Below the pieces are notes generated by a model that was given only the letters and a program-made list of their open reading frames with translations, was not told the DNA's origin and did no database searches. A stretch of DNA of 64,000 nt from Cellulophaga sp. RHA19 (GTDB lineage Bacteria > Bacteroidota > Bacteroidia > Flavobacteriales > Flavobacteriaceae): assembly GCF_002813425.1 (NCBI RefSeq), contig NZ_PHUL01000001.1, forward strand, positions 2,239,001 to 2,303,000, read 5' to 3'. The stretch's first letter is position 1. Every line of letters starts with the position of its first letter. The position numbers were made by a program, and so were the translations under genes. Below are positions 43,767 through 52,211 of this stretch, in pieces.

Positions 43767-44381
43767 TTAATTGTAAACTTCCTGTTCTATGTTACTTTTT
43801 TTGTATGCCTTAACAGCAAAAAATATAAATGCCAGTGTAATAACGCTTCCAAGAATTAGACTATTGGTAGCTCCTAAAGACTCAGAAATTGATATCAATA
43901 TTTTTTTTAAACCTCTTCTAGATCCAGATACAGCAACGTTTTCACCAGCTTCTAATTTTAGGGCACTATCATATAAAGCAAAAGTTAGTAATGCCACAAC
44001 CAAACTGTATAAAGCTGGTTTAACCCAAGCTTTAGTTTTTTTCTGAACTTTGTTTTTAGATAAATTTGTTTTAGAAACTAATGTATTTAAGGTGTTTTGG
44101 TATTCTTCCTCTGATGTAAAATCTAAATACGCTTTTTCATTTTTCCCTTTTTCTATAAAAAATACTTGAAAGCCCTTATCTTCCTTAAAAGGAACAATTT
44201 TTATAATATCTGTATATGTAAAAGTATGTTGCGTGTTAAGTAGCCCTTTTTTATCTGAGTCTAACTCAGTATTAAAAGCTTCTAACGTTTTATAGTCTTC
44301 ATCAGAGAGTCTAACTTTAGATTCTGTAAGTAATATATTTTTAATGTACGTAGCCTTTGTATTAATTATAAACTGTTGCAT
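43767..44381 (-). CDS. Membrane protein of unknown function
   Basis: The 204-residue protein has an N-terminal soluble region of about 115 residues with beta character (FTYTDIIKIVPFKEDKGFQVF), reminiscent of a PH-like or DUF-type small-ligand fold, then two to three membrane helices (about 122-140, 175-195) and a basic tail. I recognise no family. It lies about 100 bases from the sensor kinase gene in the same direction and may or may not be co-transcribed. Confidence 0.7.
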   Translation of the reverse strand: MQQFIINTKATYIKNILLTESKVRLSDEDYKTLEAFNTELDSDKKGLLNTQHTFTYTDIIKIVPFKEDKGFQVFFIEKGKNEKAYLDFTSEEEYQNTLNTLVSKTNLSKNKVQKKTKAWVKPALYSLVVALLTFALYDSALKLEAGENVAVSGSRRGLKKILISISESLGATNSLILGSVITLAFIFFAVKAYKKSNIEQEVYN

Positions 44382-44480
44382 AAAATTTAATCTTTTAATT
44401 TAAGATAAATGTATATGTTACCATTTACATATGTAAACGCTAGTTTATATTTGCTAGGTTTTAGCGCATATTTGTAAAGC

Positions 44481-45026
44481 TTACTTTAATAGTATCTTTA
44501 CGTTTTCTTTTTCTAAAGAGTCTAAAAAATCTTCTATTTTAAAGTTTGATGATTCAAACGTGTTATTTCTTTTAAAGGCTTGTTCTTTACGTCTAATGCT
44601 ACGTGCAAACCTACGTATACCTTGTTTATCTTCTACTAATAATCCAGGTACAACTAGGCTTTTACCGTGTGTGTCTTTAGCAACCATAGTAAAGTATGAT
44701 GAGTTGCAATGTTTTTTTACACCAGTGGTAATATTTTCAGATTCTACCCTAACGCCAACAACCATAGAGGTTCTTCCTGTGTAGTTTATAGATGCTTTTA
44801 AAGTTACCAACTCACCAACCTCTATAGGATTTAAAAAATCTACTCTGTTTACAGATGCTGTAACACAATAACTCCTAGAGTGTTTAGATGCACAAGCAAA
44901 AGCAATTTGATCCATAAGGTTTAAAATGTAACCACCGTGTACTTTGCCGCCAAAATTAGAGTGCGCAGGTAACATTAACTCAGTTATAGAAACTTTAGAT
45001 TCGTTTACTGTTTTAAATTCGCTCAT
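44481..45026 (-). CDS. Acyl-CoA thioesterase (hotdog fold, YciA/BFIT-like)
   Basis: The 181-residue protein is a single hotdog domain with SNFGGKVHGGYILNLMDQIA, which contains the conserved Asp near the helix, and VNRVDFLNPIEVGELVTL. It hydrolyses acyl-CoA esters to CoA and acid. A C-terminal extension rich in Arg and Lys (FARSIRRKEQAFKRNN) is a typical Bacteroidota feature. It starts 4 bases after the upstream small membrane-anchored gene, so both share a transcript. Confidence 0.92.
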   Translation of the reverse strand: MSEFKTVNESKVSITELMLPAHSNFGGKVHGGYILNLMDQIAFACASKHSRSYCVTASVNRVDFLNPIEVGELVTLKASINYTGRTSMVVGVRVESENITTGVKKHCNSSYFTMVAKDTHGKSLVVPGLLVEDKQGIRRFARSIRRKEQAFKRNNTFESSNFKIEDFLDSLEKENVKILLK

Positions 45027-45030
45027 ATAT

Positions 45031-45396
45031 TTAGTTTCTAACGTGTGGAGATTGTTCTTTTGTTACCTCTGTAATAAAATATTTAGTATCACCCAACCAA
45101 GCAAAAGTAGCATAGCGTTCTACATAAGTTACTTTTACATAGTTACCTTGGTAGTCTTTTAGTTTCTCTATAATATCTGTGTCTTTGTCTAAAACCGAAA
45201 AAGAAAATATTTGTGCTCCAGAAATACCTTGACTAATTTCTCCTTCCCAAGTTTTTACAATTACACCTTTGTGGCTAAATTTAATTAACTCACCAGATCT
45301 ATAACCTTCACTAATTGGCACATAGTAGATAAATGCATATATGGCTGCAAATGCAGCAATTATAATTAATATGGTAATTGCTAAAGCTTTTTTCAT
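45031..45396 (-). CDS. Small exported or membrane-anchored protein
   Basis: The 121-residue protein has an N-terminal anchor or signal (ALAITILIIIAAFAAIYAFI), followed by a beta domain with SEGYRSGELIKFSHKG and KTWEGEI. In databases this family is often mislabelled 6-phosphogluconate dehydrogenase; no such catalytic domain is present in a protein this short. The true role is unknown. It overlaps neither neighbour but is 4 bases from the thioesterase. Confidence 0.8.
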   Translation of the reverse strand: MKKALAITILIIIAAFAAIYAFIYYVPISEGYRSGELIKFSHKGVIVKTWEGEISQGISGAQIFSFSVLDKDTDIIEKLKDYQGNYVKVTYVERYATFAWLGDTKYFITEVTKEQSPHVRN

Positions 45397-45428
45397 TAGG
45401 TAAAGTTATATGGTTATTGTGTGTTTAA

Positions 45429-46763
45429 TTATTTAAGATCTTCGTGATTATCAAGAGCACGTTTTAATATAGGCTCTGGAATAGATTTTTTTGCTTTTGC
45501 GCCCATTTTTTTAAGCTTTTCTATAGATGTAATAATGTTTCCACGGCCTTCTACCAATTTGTTCATAGCCCCTTTGTATTCATTTTTAGCCTCATCCATT
45601 TTTTTACCAACTTTGGTTAAGTCACCAACAAAACCTTCAAACTTATCATATAAAGCACCAGCTTGTCTGGCTATTTCTATGGCATTACGCTGTTGCTTTT
45701 CATTATTCCACATAGTATCTATAGTACGCAGTGTAGCTAATAAGGTAGCAGGTGTAACAATTACTATATTCTGCTCAAAAGCTTTGTTGTAAAGGTTGTT
45801 ATCGTTATTAATAGCAACAGCAAAAGCAGGTTCTATTGGTACAAAAAGTAATACAAAATCTGGACTCTCCATTTCGTATAAATCTTCATACTTTTTGGCA
45901 GATAATTGGTCTACGTGCTTGCGCAAAGAAATAATGTGTTCTTTTAAAAACTTCTCTTTTTCGGTTTCATCATCGGCATTTACAAAACGCTCATAGGCAG
46001 TTAATGATACTTTAGAATCTACCACCATTTTTTTGTTATCAGGTAAATTAATAATAACATCTGGTAGTACTCTAGAGCCATCTTCTCTGGTGAAACTCTG
46101 TTGTACGCTGTATTCTCTGTCTTTTTCTAATCCAGATTTTTCTAATACACGTTCTAACACCAATTCTCCCCAATTACCTTGCATTTTACTATCACCCTTT
46201 AAGGCTTTAGTTAAGTTTTCTGCTTCTTGGGTAATTTTAAGGTTCTGACTTTGTAAGTTTAATAGCTGTTCTTTTAAGGCAGAATGTATACTAATATTTT
46301 CTTTTTGACTTTCATCCACTTTTTTCTCAAACAATAGAATTTTTTCCTGTAGTGGATGTAAAATATTTTTGATGTTTACCTGATTCTGCTCTGTGAACTT
46401 TGTGCTTTTTTCATCTAAAATTTTATTTGCTAAGTTTTCAAATTCCTTAGTAAATTTTTCTTGAAGCTGTTCTACTTCTTGTTTTTGCTCTGTATTTTTA
46501 AGCTGAAGATTTTCTAAATCTGCTTGGTACCTAGTAATTTGGTTACTAAGTTGTTCTTTTTCTTCGCGTAACGTATTTTTTTCGTCCTCTAAAGAGACAA
46601 CTTTATTTTCTAAAGTTGTTAAATTCTGATTTAGAATAGATTCTCTTTCTAATATGGCACTTTGGCTAGATTTTGTTTTTAGGTTCTGAATGTAGTTTCC
46701 TAAAAAGTAACCAGCAACAAGGCATATAACTGCAACTAAAAAGTATATCAAAAAATCGGTCAT
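45429..46763 (-). CDS. rmuC: DNA recombination protein RmuC
   Basis: The 444-residue protein has one N-terminal membrane helix (FLIYFLVAVICLVAGYFLG), a long coiled coil (about 25-180) and the RmuC domain (about 190-430) with QGNWGELVLERVLEKSG, VVDSKVSLTAYERF and FVPIEPAFAVA. The domain is restriction-endonuclease-like and in E. coli limits inversions between short repeats. No partner gene is adjacent. Confidence 0.94.
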   Translation of the reverse strand: MTDFLIYFLVAVICLVAGYFLGNYIQNLKTKSSQSAILERESILNQNLTTLENKVVSLEDEKNTLREEKEQLSNQITRYQADLENLQLKNTEQKQEVEQLQEKFTKEFENLANKILDEKSTKFTEQNQVNIKNILHPLQEKILLFEKKVDESQKENISIHSALKEQLLNLQSQNLKITQEAENLTKALKGDSKMQGNWGELVLERVLEKSGLEKDREYSVQQSFTREDGSRVLPDVIINLPDNKKMVVDSKVSLTAYERFVNADDETEKEKFLKEHIISLRKHVDQLSAKKYEDLYEMESPDFVLLFVPIEPAFAVAINNDNNLYNKAFEQNIVIVTPATLLATLRTIDTMWNNEKQQRNAIEIARQAGALYDKFEGFVGDLTKVGKKMDEAKNEYKGAMNKLVEGRGNIITSIEKLKKMGAKAKKSIPEPILKRALDNHEDLK

Positions 46764-46894
46764 AGGGTGTATAGTGTCTATAAAAAAGTAAAGATAAAGG
46801 TTTTGTTTGTTGTTTTCTTTAAAGCCTAATAGAAGTAATTAACATCTAATGGCAAAAAAGTTATTTTCAGTTTTATAAAGTGTTTGTTAAGAAA

Positions 46895-47695
46895 CTAAAC
46901 AACCTTAAAACTAGCGGTATTTTCATCAAAAACTATAGTGTCTTCAGGAAACAATGCATTAAATTTTTTAGTCGCTATTAAATCTGTTGGTGTACCAAAA
47001 TGACTAGTGTTTTTATCTAGAATTAAAATTTTATCGCACAATTGCAAAGCAACTTCAATTTCGTGGGTTGTAAATAATATTGTTTTTTTGGTTTTGTGGG
47101 CTATATTTTTTAATAGTTTTAAAATAGTTGCCTTGTGGTACAAATCTAGGTGAGATGTTGGTTCGTCTAATAAAATAATAGAGGTGTCTTGTGCCAACGC
47201 CCTTGCAATCATTACTTTTTGTAATTGTCCGTCACTAAGTTCGTAACATTTTTTATGCTGCAATTCTTCAATTTGTACTAAAGAAATGGCCTCTGTAATT
47301 TTATCTTTGTCAGTATTCGTAAGCGTACCAATCCAATTGGTGTATGGTTGTCTTCCTAAAGCAATAACTTCTAAAACAGTTAAGTTTTTAGAGGCTATTT
47401 TCTCTGTTAACACAACACTTATTTTGGCAGCTAATTGTCCTGGTTTGTAGTCGTTAATTTCAATAGTATCAACACTAATACTACCACCAAGTTTAGGTTG
47501 TACATTACCCAAAGTACGTAGCAAAGTAGACTTTCCTATGCCGTTTACCCCAACAATAGCCGTTAACTCTCCTTTTTTTAAAGCAAAATTAATATACTTA
47601 GAAATAACATTTTGTTGTTTCTTAGAGCTGTAACCTATGCTTAGGCTTGTTACTTTTAGGGCTATATGTTGTTGTTCTTTTTTGATGTCTTTTAT
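46895..47695 (-). CDS. B12/iron-type ABC importer ATPase (BtuD-like), non-canonical start
   Basis: The frame is open from 47731 to 46895. It encodes Walker A GVNGIGKSTLL (just upstream of a TTG at 47524), the signature LSDGQLQKVMIARALAQ, Walker B IILLDEPTSHLD and the switch His in FTTHEIEVAL, so it is an intact FecE/BtuD-type ATPase. Yet between the in-frame TAA at 47734 and Walker A there is no ATG, GTG or TTG. Translation must start at a near-cognate codon (ATA 47695, used here, or ATC 47686) or follow a +1 slip from the permease gene, which ends at 47706. Starting at 47524 would remove Walker A and is rejected. It powers the adjacent permease. Confidence 0.82.
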   Translation of the reverse strand: MKDIKKEQQHIALKVTSLSIGYSSKKQQNVISKYINFALKKGELTAIVGVNGIGKSTLLRTLGNVQPKLGGSISVDTIEINDYKPGQLAAKISVVLTEKIASKNLTVLEVIALGRQPYTNWIGTLTNTDKDKITEAISLVQIEELQHKKCYELSDGQLQKVMIARALAQDTSIILLDEPTSHLDLYHKATILKLLKNIAHKTKKTILFTTHEIEVALQLCDKILILDKNTSHFGTPTDLIATKKFNALFPEDTIVFDENTASFKVV

Positions 47696-47705
47696 TTTAA
47701 ATATT

Positions 47706-48737
47706 CTAAAATACCATTTTCTTTTTACGTATTAACAACCAAATTACTACAGGCGCACCAACAATAGAGGTTATAGCGTTTATAGGTAATACATAAGCGC
47801 TAGATGGTAATTGCGCAATAGTATCGCACAGGAGCATTAAAATGGCTCCGTAAAGTAGTACTGCTGGTATTAGTGTTTTATGATTTGTAGTATTAAATAC
47901 TTGTCTGGTTAAATGTGGTACAGCCAAACCTATAAAAGCAATAGGACCCGCAAAAGCAGTAATACCACCAGCTAACAAACCTGTTGCTACAATAATTAAA
48001 AAACGTTGTTTTTTAATATGTACTCCTAGACTACGCGCATAGTTTTCGCCCAATAAAAAAGCATTTAAAGATTTTATGGTAAAAATACTTATAATGATTC
48101 CTGTACCAACTATAGCTCCTAGCAAACCTAATTGTGACCAAGATAAATTACCAAGGCTACCAAAAGACCAATAAATATACTGTTGTAATTGCTCTGCATC
48201 TGTAAAATATGATAACACACTAACAATTGCAGCGGTAATGCTACCAAACATTAAACCAATAATTAAAAGTGCCATAGTGTCTTTTACCTTAGCGGCAACA
48301 ATCATTACCGCTAATAAAACAAGAAAACTACCTGTGCTAGATGCTATGGCTAAAGTTACATTATTTACAACGCCAAATGTAAAAACACCAGAAAAGAGGG
48401 AAGCTCCCATAATTAAAATAGCAGCACCTAAACTAGCACCAGAACTAATACCCAAAACAAAAGGTCCTGCAAGCGGATTTCTAAACAATGTTTGCATTAA
48501 CAAACCACTTAAAGCCAAGCCACTACCAGTTAATATGGCGGTTATTGCTTTTGGTATTCTGTAATTTCTAATAATATAGCCCCAAGATTCTTTTTGCAAG
48601 TCGCCTCCAAAAATAGCACTTATAGTATCTGTAAAAGGTATAGTAACAGACCCAAAACTTATGCTAATGCAAAAACATATTACAAGTAAAACAAGTAATA
48701 ATATAAATGCTAATGTGTATTTTTTTTGATGCAACAC
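47706..48737 (-). CDS. FecCD/BtuC-type ABC importer permease
   Basis: The 343-residue protein has about ten helices of the BtuC fold with the family motifs GLALSGLLMQTLFRNPLAG, FGSLGNLSWSQL, and ITAFAGPIAFIGLAVPHLTR. It forms the membrane pore of an ABC importer for a metal chelate. It starts in the stop of the substrate-binding protein gene (one shared base) and abuts the ATPase frame. With a cobalamin riboswitch and BtuB receptor next to it, cobalamin is the likely cargo. Confidence 0.91.
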   Translation of the reverse strand: MLHQKKYTLAFILLLVLLVICFCISISFGSVTIPFTDTISAIFGGDLQKESWGYIIRNYRIPKAITAILTGSGLALSGLLMQTLFRNPLAGPFVLGISSGASLGAAILIMGASLFSGVFTFGVVNNVTLAIASSTGSFLVLLAVMIVAAKVKDTMALLIIGLMFGSITAAIVSVLSYFTDAEQLQQYIYWSFGSLGNLSWSQLGLLGAIVGTGIIISIFTIKSLNAFLLGENYARSLGVHIKKQRFLIIVATGLLAGGITAFAGPIAFIGLAVPHLTRQVFNTTNHKTLIPAVLLYGAILMLLCDTIAQLPSSAYVLPINAITSIVGAPVVIWLLIRKKKMVF

Positions 48738-49891
48738 TATTGTAGAGGTTTAAAAAATGTAGTCTTATATTCTGGTAAAACGTCTGGATGAAAAATAGAA
48801 ATTAGGTCTTTTAAAACCAAGTCTGGCCTGTTAGGAGCAAGCTCAAAAAACAAGACACCGCCAGTTTCTCCTTTAACTAAAGTAATAGTATATATTTTTT
48901 TATTTTTATATGCATCAAACTGAGTATAATGCGCACTAGATTCTGCTACTTGTTTGTAACTAGAGTTGCTAGATGGTGATATCCAAAAATCGGCTTTGCC
49001 AGCTTTGTCAAAAACACTTTCTATACTTAAACCAACACCGCCAGTTTCTTGCAAATCACTCCACAAATAATTAGCGTTTGCATCTTTTAAAAACTGAGCC
49101 ATCCAGCTTTTTCCACCAGCCACGTGCCATAAATCTTTATACAAGCCACCAGTTAAAACACTTGGCCTGTTAGTTGCCTTTTTTGCTAATGCTTTGGCAT
49201 CATTATAGTTGGTTTCAATAGTTTTAAAAATTGAATCGGCTTTAGCCTCTGCATTAAAAAACGGAGCAAAAAACTTAATCCATTCTGCTTTACCAAGCGG
49301 AGTTTCCTCTGTCCAATCGCCATTAAAAACAACAGGAATATTAGAGCGTTGCAAAGTACTGTATGTTTTATTGTTGTTATCTATGCCAAAACCAACAACA
49401 ACATCTGGATTTAATGCAATAACCATTTCTGTGTTTAAAGATTGATTAACGCCTAATTCTTCAATTTCTCCCTCTTTAATTAATGTTCTGGCAGCAGTAG
49501 AAGAGATATAATCTGTGTTAGGAAAACCAACTAATTTATCTAAAACACCAAGAGACTCTAATGCCGGTATGTGTGTTGTAGATGTTACAACTAGCTTCTG
49601 TACAGGAACAGTTACAATAGCGTCATAATCATCTTTATTCAAGGTAATTGTGGCTGCTTTATCTTTAGGAATTAAGGCGTATGTAAAAGCAGATTCTGCT
49701 TTTGGCCAAGGAGAGGTAATTTTTAAAATAGTAATACCATTTGCCTGCTTTTCTATGCTAAAACCTTTTGCGTAACTAAGGTTTGCTTTAGTTGGTTTTG
49801 CTGTAGTTGTAGGCAATGGTTGTTGTGTTTTTTCTTTGCAAGAAGCAAGTATTAAAAAACAACTAAAAAGGGCAATTTTTAAAATTTTCAT
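48737..49891 (-). CDS. BtuF-like ABC importer substrate-binding lipoprotein
   Basis: The start at 49891 (MKILKIALFSCFLILASC) gives 384 residues and a lipoprotein signal with Cys18; the frame upstream to 49912 is not needed. The TroA-type fold appears in STTHIPALESLGVLDKLVGF and LNPDVVVGFG, and in GGLYKDLWHVAGGKSWMAQF. This family binds B12, haem or siderophores. Cobalamin is inferred from the riboswitch-controlled btuB on the other side of its promoter region. Confidence 0.87.
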   Translation of the reverse strand: MKILKIALFSCFLILASCKEKTQQPLPTTTAKPTKANLSYAKGFSIEKQANGITILKITSPWPKAESAFTYALIPKDKAATITLNKDDYDAIVTVPVQKLVVTSTTHIPALESLGVLDKLVGFPNTDYISSTAARTLIKEGEIEELGVNQSLNTEMVIALNPDVVVGFGIDNNNKTYSTLQRSNIPVVFNGDWTEETPLGKAEWIKFFAPFFNAEAKADSIFKTIETNYNDAKALAKKATNRPSVLTGGLYKDLWHVAGGKSWMAQFLKDANANYLWSDLQETGGVGLSIESVFDKAGKADFWISPSSNSSYKQVAESSAHYTQFDAYKNKKIYTITLVKGETGGVLFFELAPNRPDLVLKDLISIFHPDVLPEYKTTFFKPLQ

Positions 49892-49958
49892 CGATAGCGA
49901 ATTAAAGTCCAAAAGTAGTGTAATTTAAATTTGAATAAAAAAATTGAGTAAAAAGGAT

Positions 49959-49966
49959 TACTTTTG
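49959..49966 (+). promoter_or_regulatory. Candidate -7 element of riboswitch-btuB transcript
   Basis: TACTTTTG followed by CGCC fits TAnnTTTG just upstream of the riboswitch; -33 spacing is not standard. Confidence 0.5.
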
Positions 49967-49972
49967 CGCCGA

Positions 49973-50160
49973 ATTTTGGTTCTACTATATAGCGTAGTAA
50001 GATTAAAAGGGAATTTGGTGCAAATCCAAAACTGTTCCCGCAACTGTAAGCTTAGTTTACCAAGGGTAAATGCTTTTTGTAACTACAGATCCACTGTCTT
50101 GTATTTTATTAAGATGGGAAGGAGAGCAAAAAGACGCAAGTCAGGAGACCTGCCATATTC
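49973..50160 (+). promoter_or_regulatory. Cobalamin riboswitch (class I/II type)
   Basis: The conserved B12 box AGTCAGGAGACCTGCC lies at 50139-50154, and the upstream core GGTGCAAATCC...ACTGTTCCCGCAACTG at about 50017-50045, with GATGGGAAGG at 50113-50122. Together they form the standard adenosyl- or aquocobalamin riboswitch. Binding of cobalamin should reduce btuB expression. A competing open frame over the same bases (49964-50227) is spurious. Confidence 0.96.
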
Positions 50161-50182
50161 AAAACAACTAATGTTAAACTTT

Positions 50183-50249
50183 CGGGATAAAAGTTTACGT
50201 ATGGGTACAGACATACGCAGAAATTAATATAATTTCTACTCCCGTTTTT
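50183..50249 (+). promoter_or_regulatory. Possible expression platform of the cobalamin riboswitch
   Basis: CGGGA (50183-50187) can pair with TCCCG (50240-50244), enclosing GTATG/CATAC and AGAAATT/AATTTCT stems, followed by five T at 50245-50249. This resembles a composite terminator 18 bases before the btuB ATG. Confidence 0.5.
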
Positions 50250-50266
50250 ATTAATGAAACACAAAA

Positions 50267-52132
50267 ATGAACAAAAAAATTATTGGTTTATGTGCGGCTG
50301 TATTGGCTAGTGCAACTGTTGTGGCACAACAGGAACAAGAAGAACAAAAGGTTCAAAAATTAGATGAAGTTGTAGTAAGTGATTCTCGTTTTGAATTGAA
50401 AAGAGAAAACTCTGGTAAAACAGTGATTAAAATTACAGCGGAAGAGCTAAAAAGAAATCAAGGTAAAACGGTAGCAGAAATTATAAACGCAAAAAGTGGA
50501 TTTTCTATTGCAGGTAGTACAAGTAGGCAAGGTACTGTTTTAGGTGTATTTGCGCGTGGTGGTAGAGGAAGACAAGTATTGGTTATTGTAGATGGTGTTA
50601 GGGTGTCAGACCCATCTTCAGTAGGGCAAGAGTACGATTTAAGATTACTTACCGCAGCAAATATAGAGTCTATAGAAATTATTAAAGGAGCGGCAAGTAC
50701 ACTTTACGGAACAAATGCAGCAACCGCAGTAATTAATATTACTACTAAAAAAGCAGCTAAAGATGCTATTTCGGGTAATTTTCAGGCAAGTGTTGGTACA
50801 AACCAAACAGCAGTAGATCAAAATTTTGATGTTAATGATTTTGCCAATAGTGCGCGTATAAGTGGTACTTTAGATAAGTTTACATATAAAGTTGGTTTTT
50901 CTAACAGATATTCTGATGGGTTATCTGCTATAGTTACTCCAGAGAATGAAAAAGATGATTTCTCTAACTACAGCACAGATGTAAATTTAGGATATGCTTT
51001 TTCTGATAAATTTTCTGTGAATGTTTATGGTAACCAAACAAAAAATAGTGGTGAGTATGATGAGTCTTTTGGAATGTTAGATGCTCCTTATTCTTTTGTT
51101 AGTGATCAAAAAAGAGCAGGCTTATCATCAACTTATAAATATAATAAAGGTTCTGTTGTTGTTAATGGTGCTTACAGTGAGTACAGCTCAGAAAACAAAT
51201 CTGCTTTTCCTAGTGCTTATGAAGGCAAAAACATAGTAGTAGACGTATACAACAAGTACAATTTTAATGATGCTTTTTATACTGTTTTAGGATTAAATTA
51301 TATTAATGATGAAACTGAATATGCAGAAGTACAAGATTTTTCTATTGTAGATCCATACGCTAATGTTGTATATGTATCAGATTTTGGATTAAACTTAAAT
51401 GTTGGTGCTCGTTTAAATAACCATTCTGAGTATGGTTCTAATTTTGTTTACAACGTTAACCCATCTTATGTTATTAAAAACACAAATGGTTATGTTAAAC
51501 TGATGGGTTCTTATGCAACATCTTACATTACACCAAGCTTAAACCAGTTATTTGGTAACTTTGGAGCTAATCCAGATTTAGATCCAGAAGAAGACCGTAC
51601 AATTGAGGGTGGTTTAGAATATGCAGTAAATGACAAATTAAGAGTTAGTGCTTTATATTTTAATAGAAAAGAAGAAAATTTTGTTTTTTACGGAGCAACA
51701 GGTTATGACAATGCAGAAAATACAATTGAAGCAAAAGGGGTAGAAGTAGAGTTAGATTATACACCAGTTAACGCTTTAAATATTGGAGCAAATTATACAT
51801 TTACAGAAAGAGAAGGTGATGCAGGTATACGTTTACCAAAACATAAAGTAAATGCTTTTGCAAACTACAATTTTTCAGACCGTACAAACGCATCTTTAAA
51901 TTACACAATGGTAGGTAATAGATCAGATTCTGATTTTGCAACTTTCCCAGCTACAAATGTAAACCTACACGCTTACACGCTTTTAGATTTATACATCTCG
52001 CATACACTTATAAATAACAAATTAACTGTATTTGCTAATGCAAGTAACTTGTTAAATGAAGAGTATACAGAAATATTAGGTTTTACAACAAAAGGAGCTA
52101 ACGTAAGGTTAGGGTTAAACCTTACTTTATAA
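50267..52132 (+). CDS. btuB: TonB-dependent vitamin B12 receptor BtuB
   Basis: The 621-residue protein has a signal peptide (MNKKIIGLCAAVLASATVVA), a TonB-box-like DEVVVSD at about 33-39, a plug domain (about 45-150, SGKTVIKITAEELKRNQG, IEIIKGAASTLYGTNA) and a 22-stranded barrel ending VRLGLNLTL. It imports cobalamin across the outer membrane using TonB energy. Identification rests on its size, motifs and the cobalamin riboswitch directly upstream. The BtuFCD-like importer is encoded divergently. Confidence 0.93.
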   Translation: MNKKIIGLCAAVLASATVVAQQEQEEQKVQKLDEVVVSDSRFELKRENSGKTVIKITAEELKRNQGKTVAEIINAKSGFSIAGSTSRQGTVLGVFARGGRGRQVLVIVDGVRVSDPSSVGQEYDLRLLTAANIESIEIIKGAASTLYGTNAATAVINITTKKAAKDAISGNFQASVGTNQTAVDQNFDVNDFANSARISGTLDKFTYKVGFSNRYSDGLSAIVTPENEKDDFSNYSTDVNLGYAFSDKFSVNVYGNQTKNSGEYDESFGMLDAPYSFVSDQKRAGLSSTYKYNKGSVVVNGAYSEYSSENKSAFPSAYEGKNIVVDVYNKYNFNDAFYTVLGLNYINDETEYAEVQDFSIVDPYANVVYVSDFGLNLNVGARLNNHSEYGSNFVYNVNPSYVIKNTNGYVKLMGSYATSYITPSLNQLFGNFGANPDLDPEEDRTIEGGLEYAVNDKLRVSALYFNRKEENFVFYGATGYDNAENTIEAKGVEVELDYTPVNALNIGANYTFTEREGDAGIRLPKHKVNAFANYNFSDRTNASLNYTMVGNRSDSDFATFPATNVNLHAYTLLDLYISHTLINNKLTVFANASNLLNEEYTEILGFTTKGANVRLGLNLTL

Positions 52133-52152
52133 ATTAGATGTAATACAATATA

Positions 52153-52186
52153 AAAAAGGCTCACTATTTAGTGAGCCTTTTTGTTT
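52153..52186. terminator. Terminator after btuB
   Basis: AAAAAGGCTCACTA pairs with TAGTGAGCCTTTTT around TT; convergent genes lie on both sides. Confidence 0.94.
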
Positions 52187-52211
52187 TTAATACCGAGTTA
52201 TTGAAGCTAAA

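Noticed and set aside
45031..45396. 6-phosphogluconate dehydrogenase
   Set aside because: Homologues often carry this label, but the protein is 121 residues with a membrane anchor and no dehydrogenase motif.
46895..47524. ATPase gene starting at TTG 47524
   Set aside because: This start would remove the Walker A motif encoded immediately upstream in the same open frame.
49964..50227. Open frame of 87 codons upstream of btuB
   Set aside because: It lies over the cobalamin riboswitch; its codons are dictated by conserved RNA elements.
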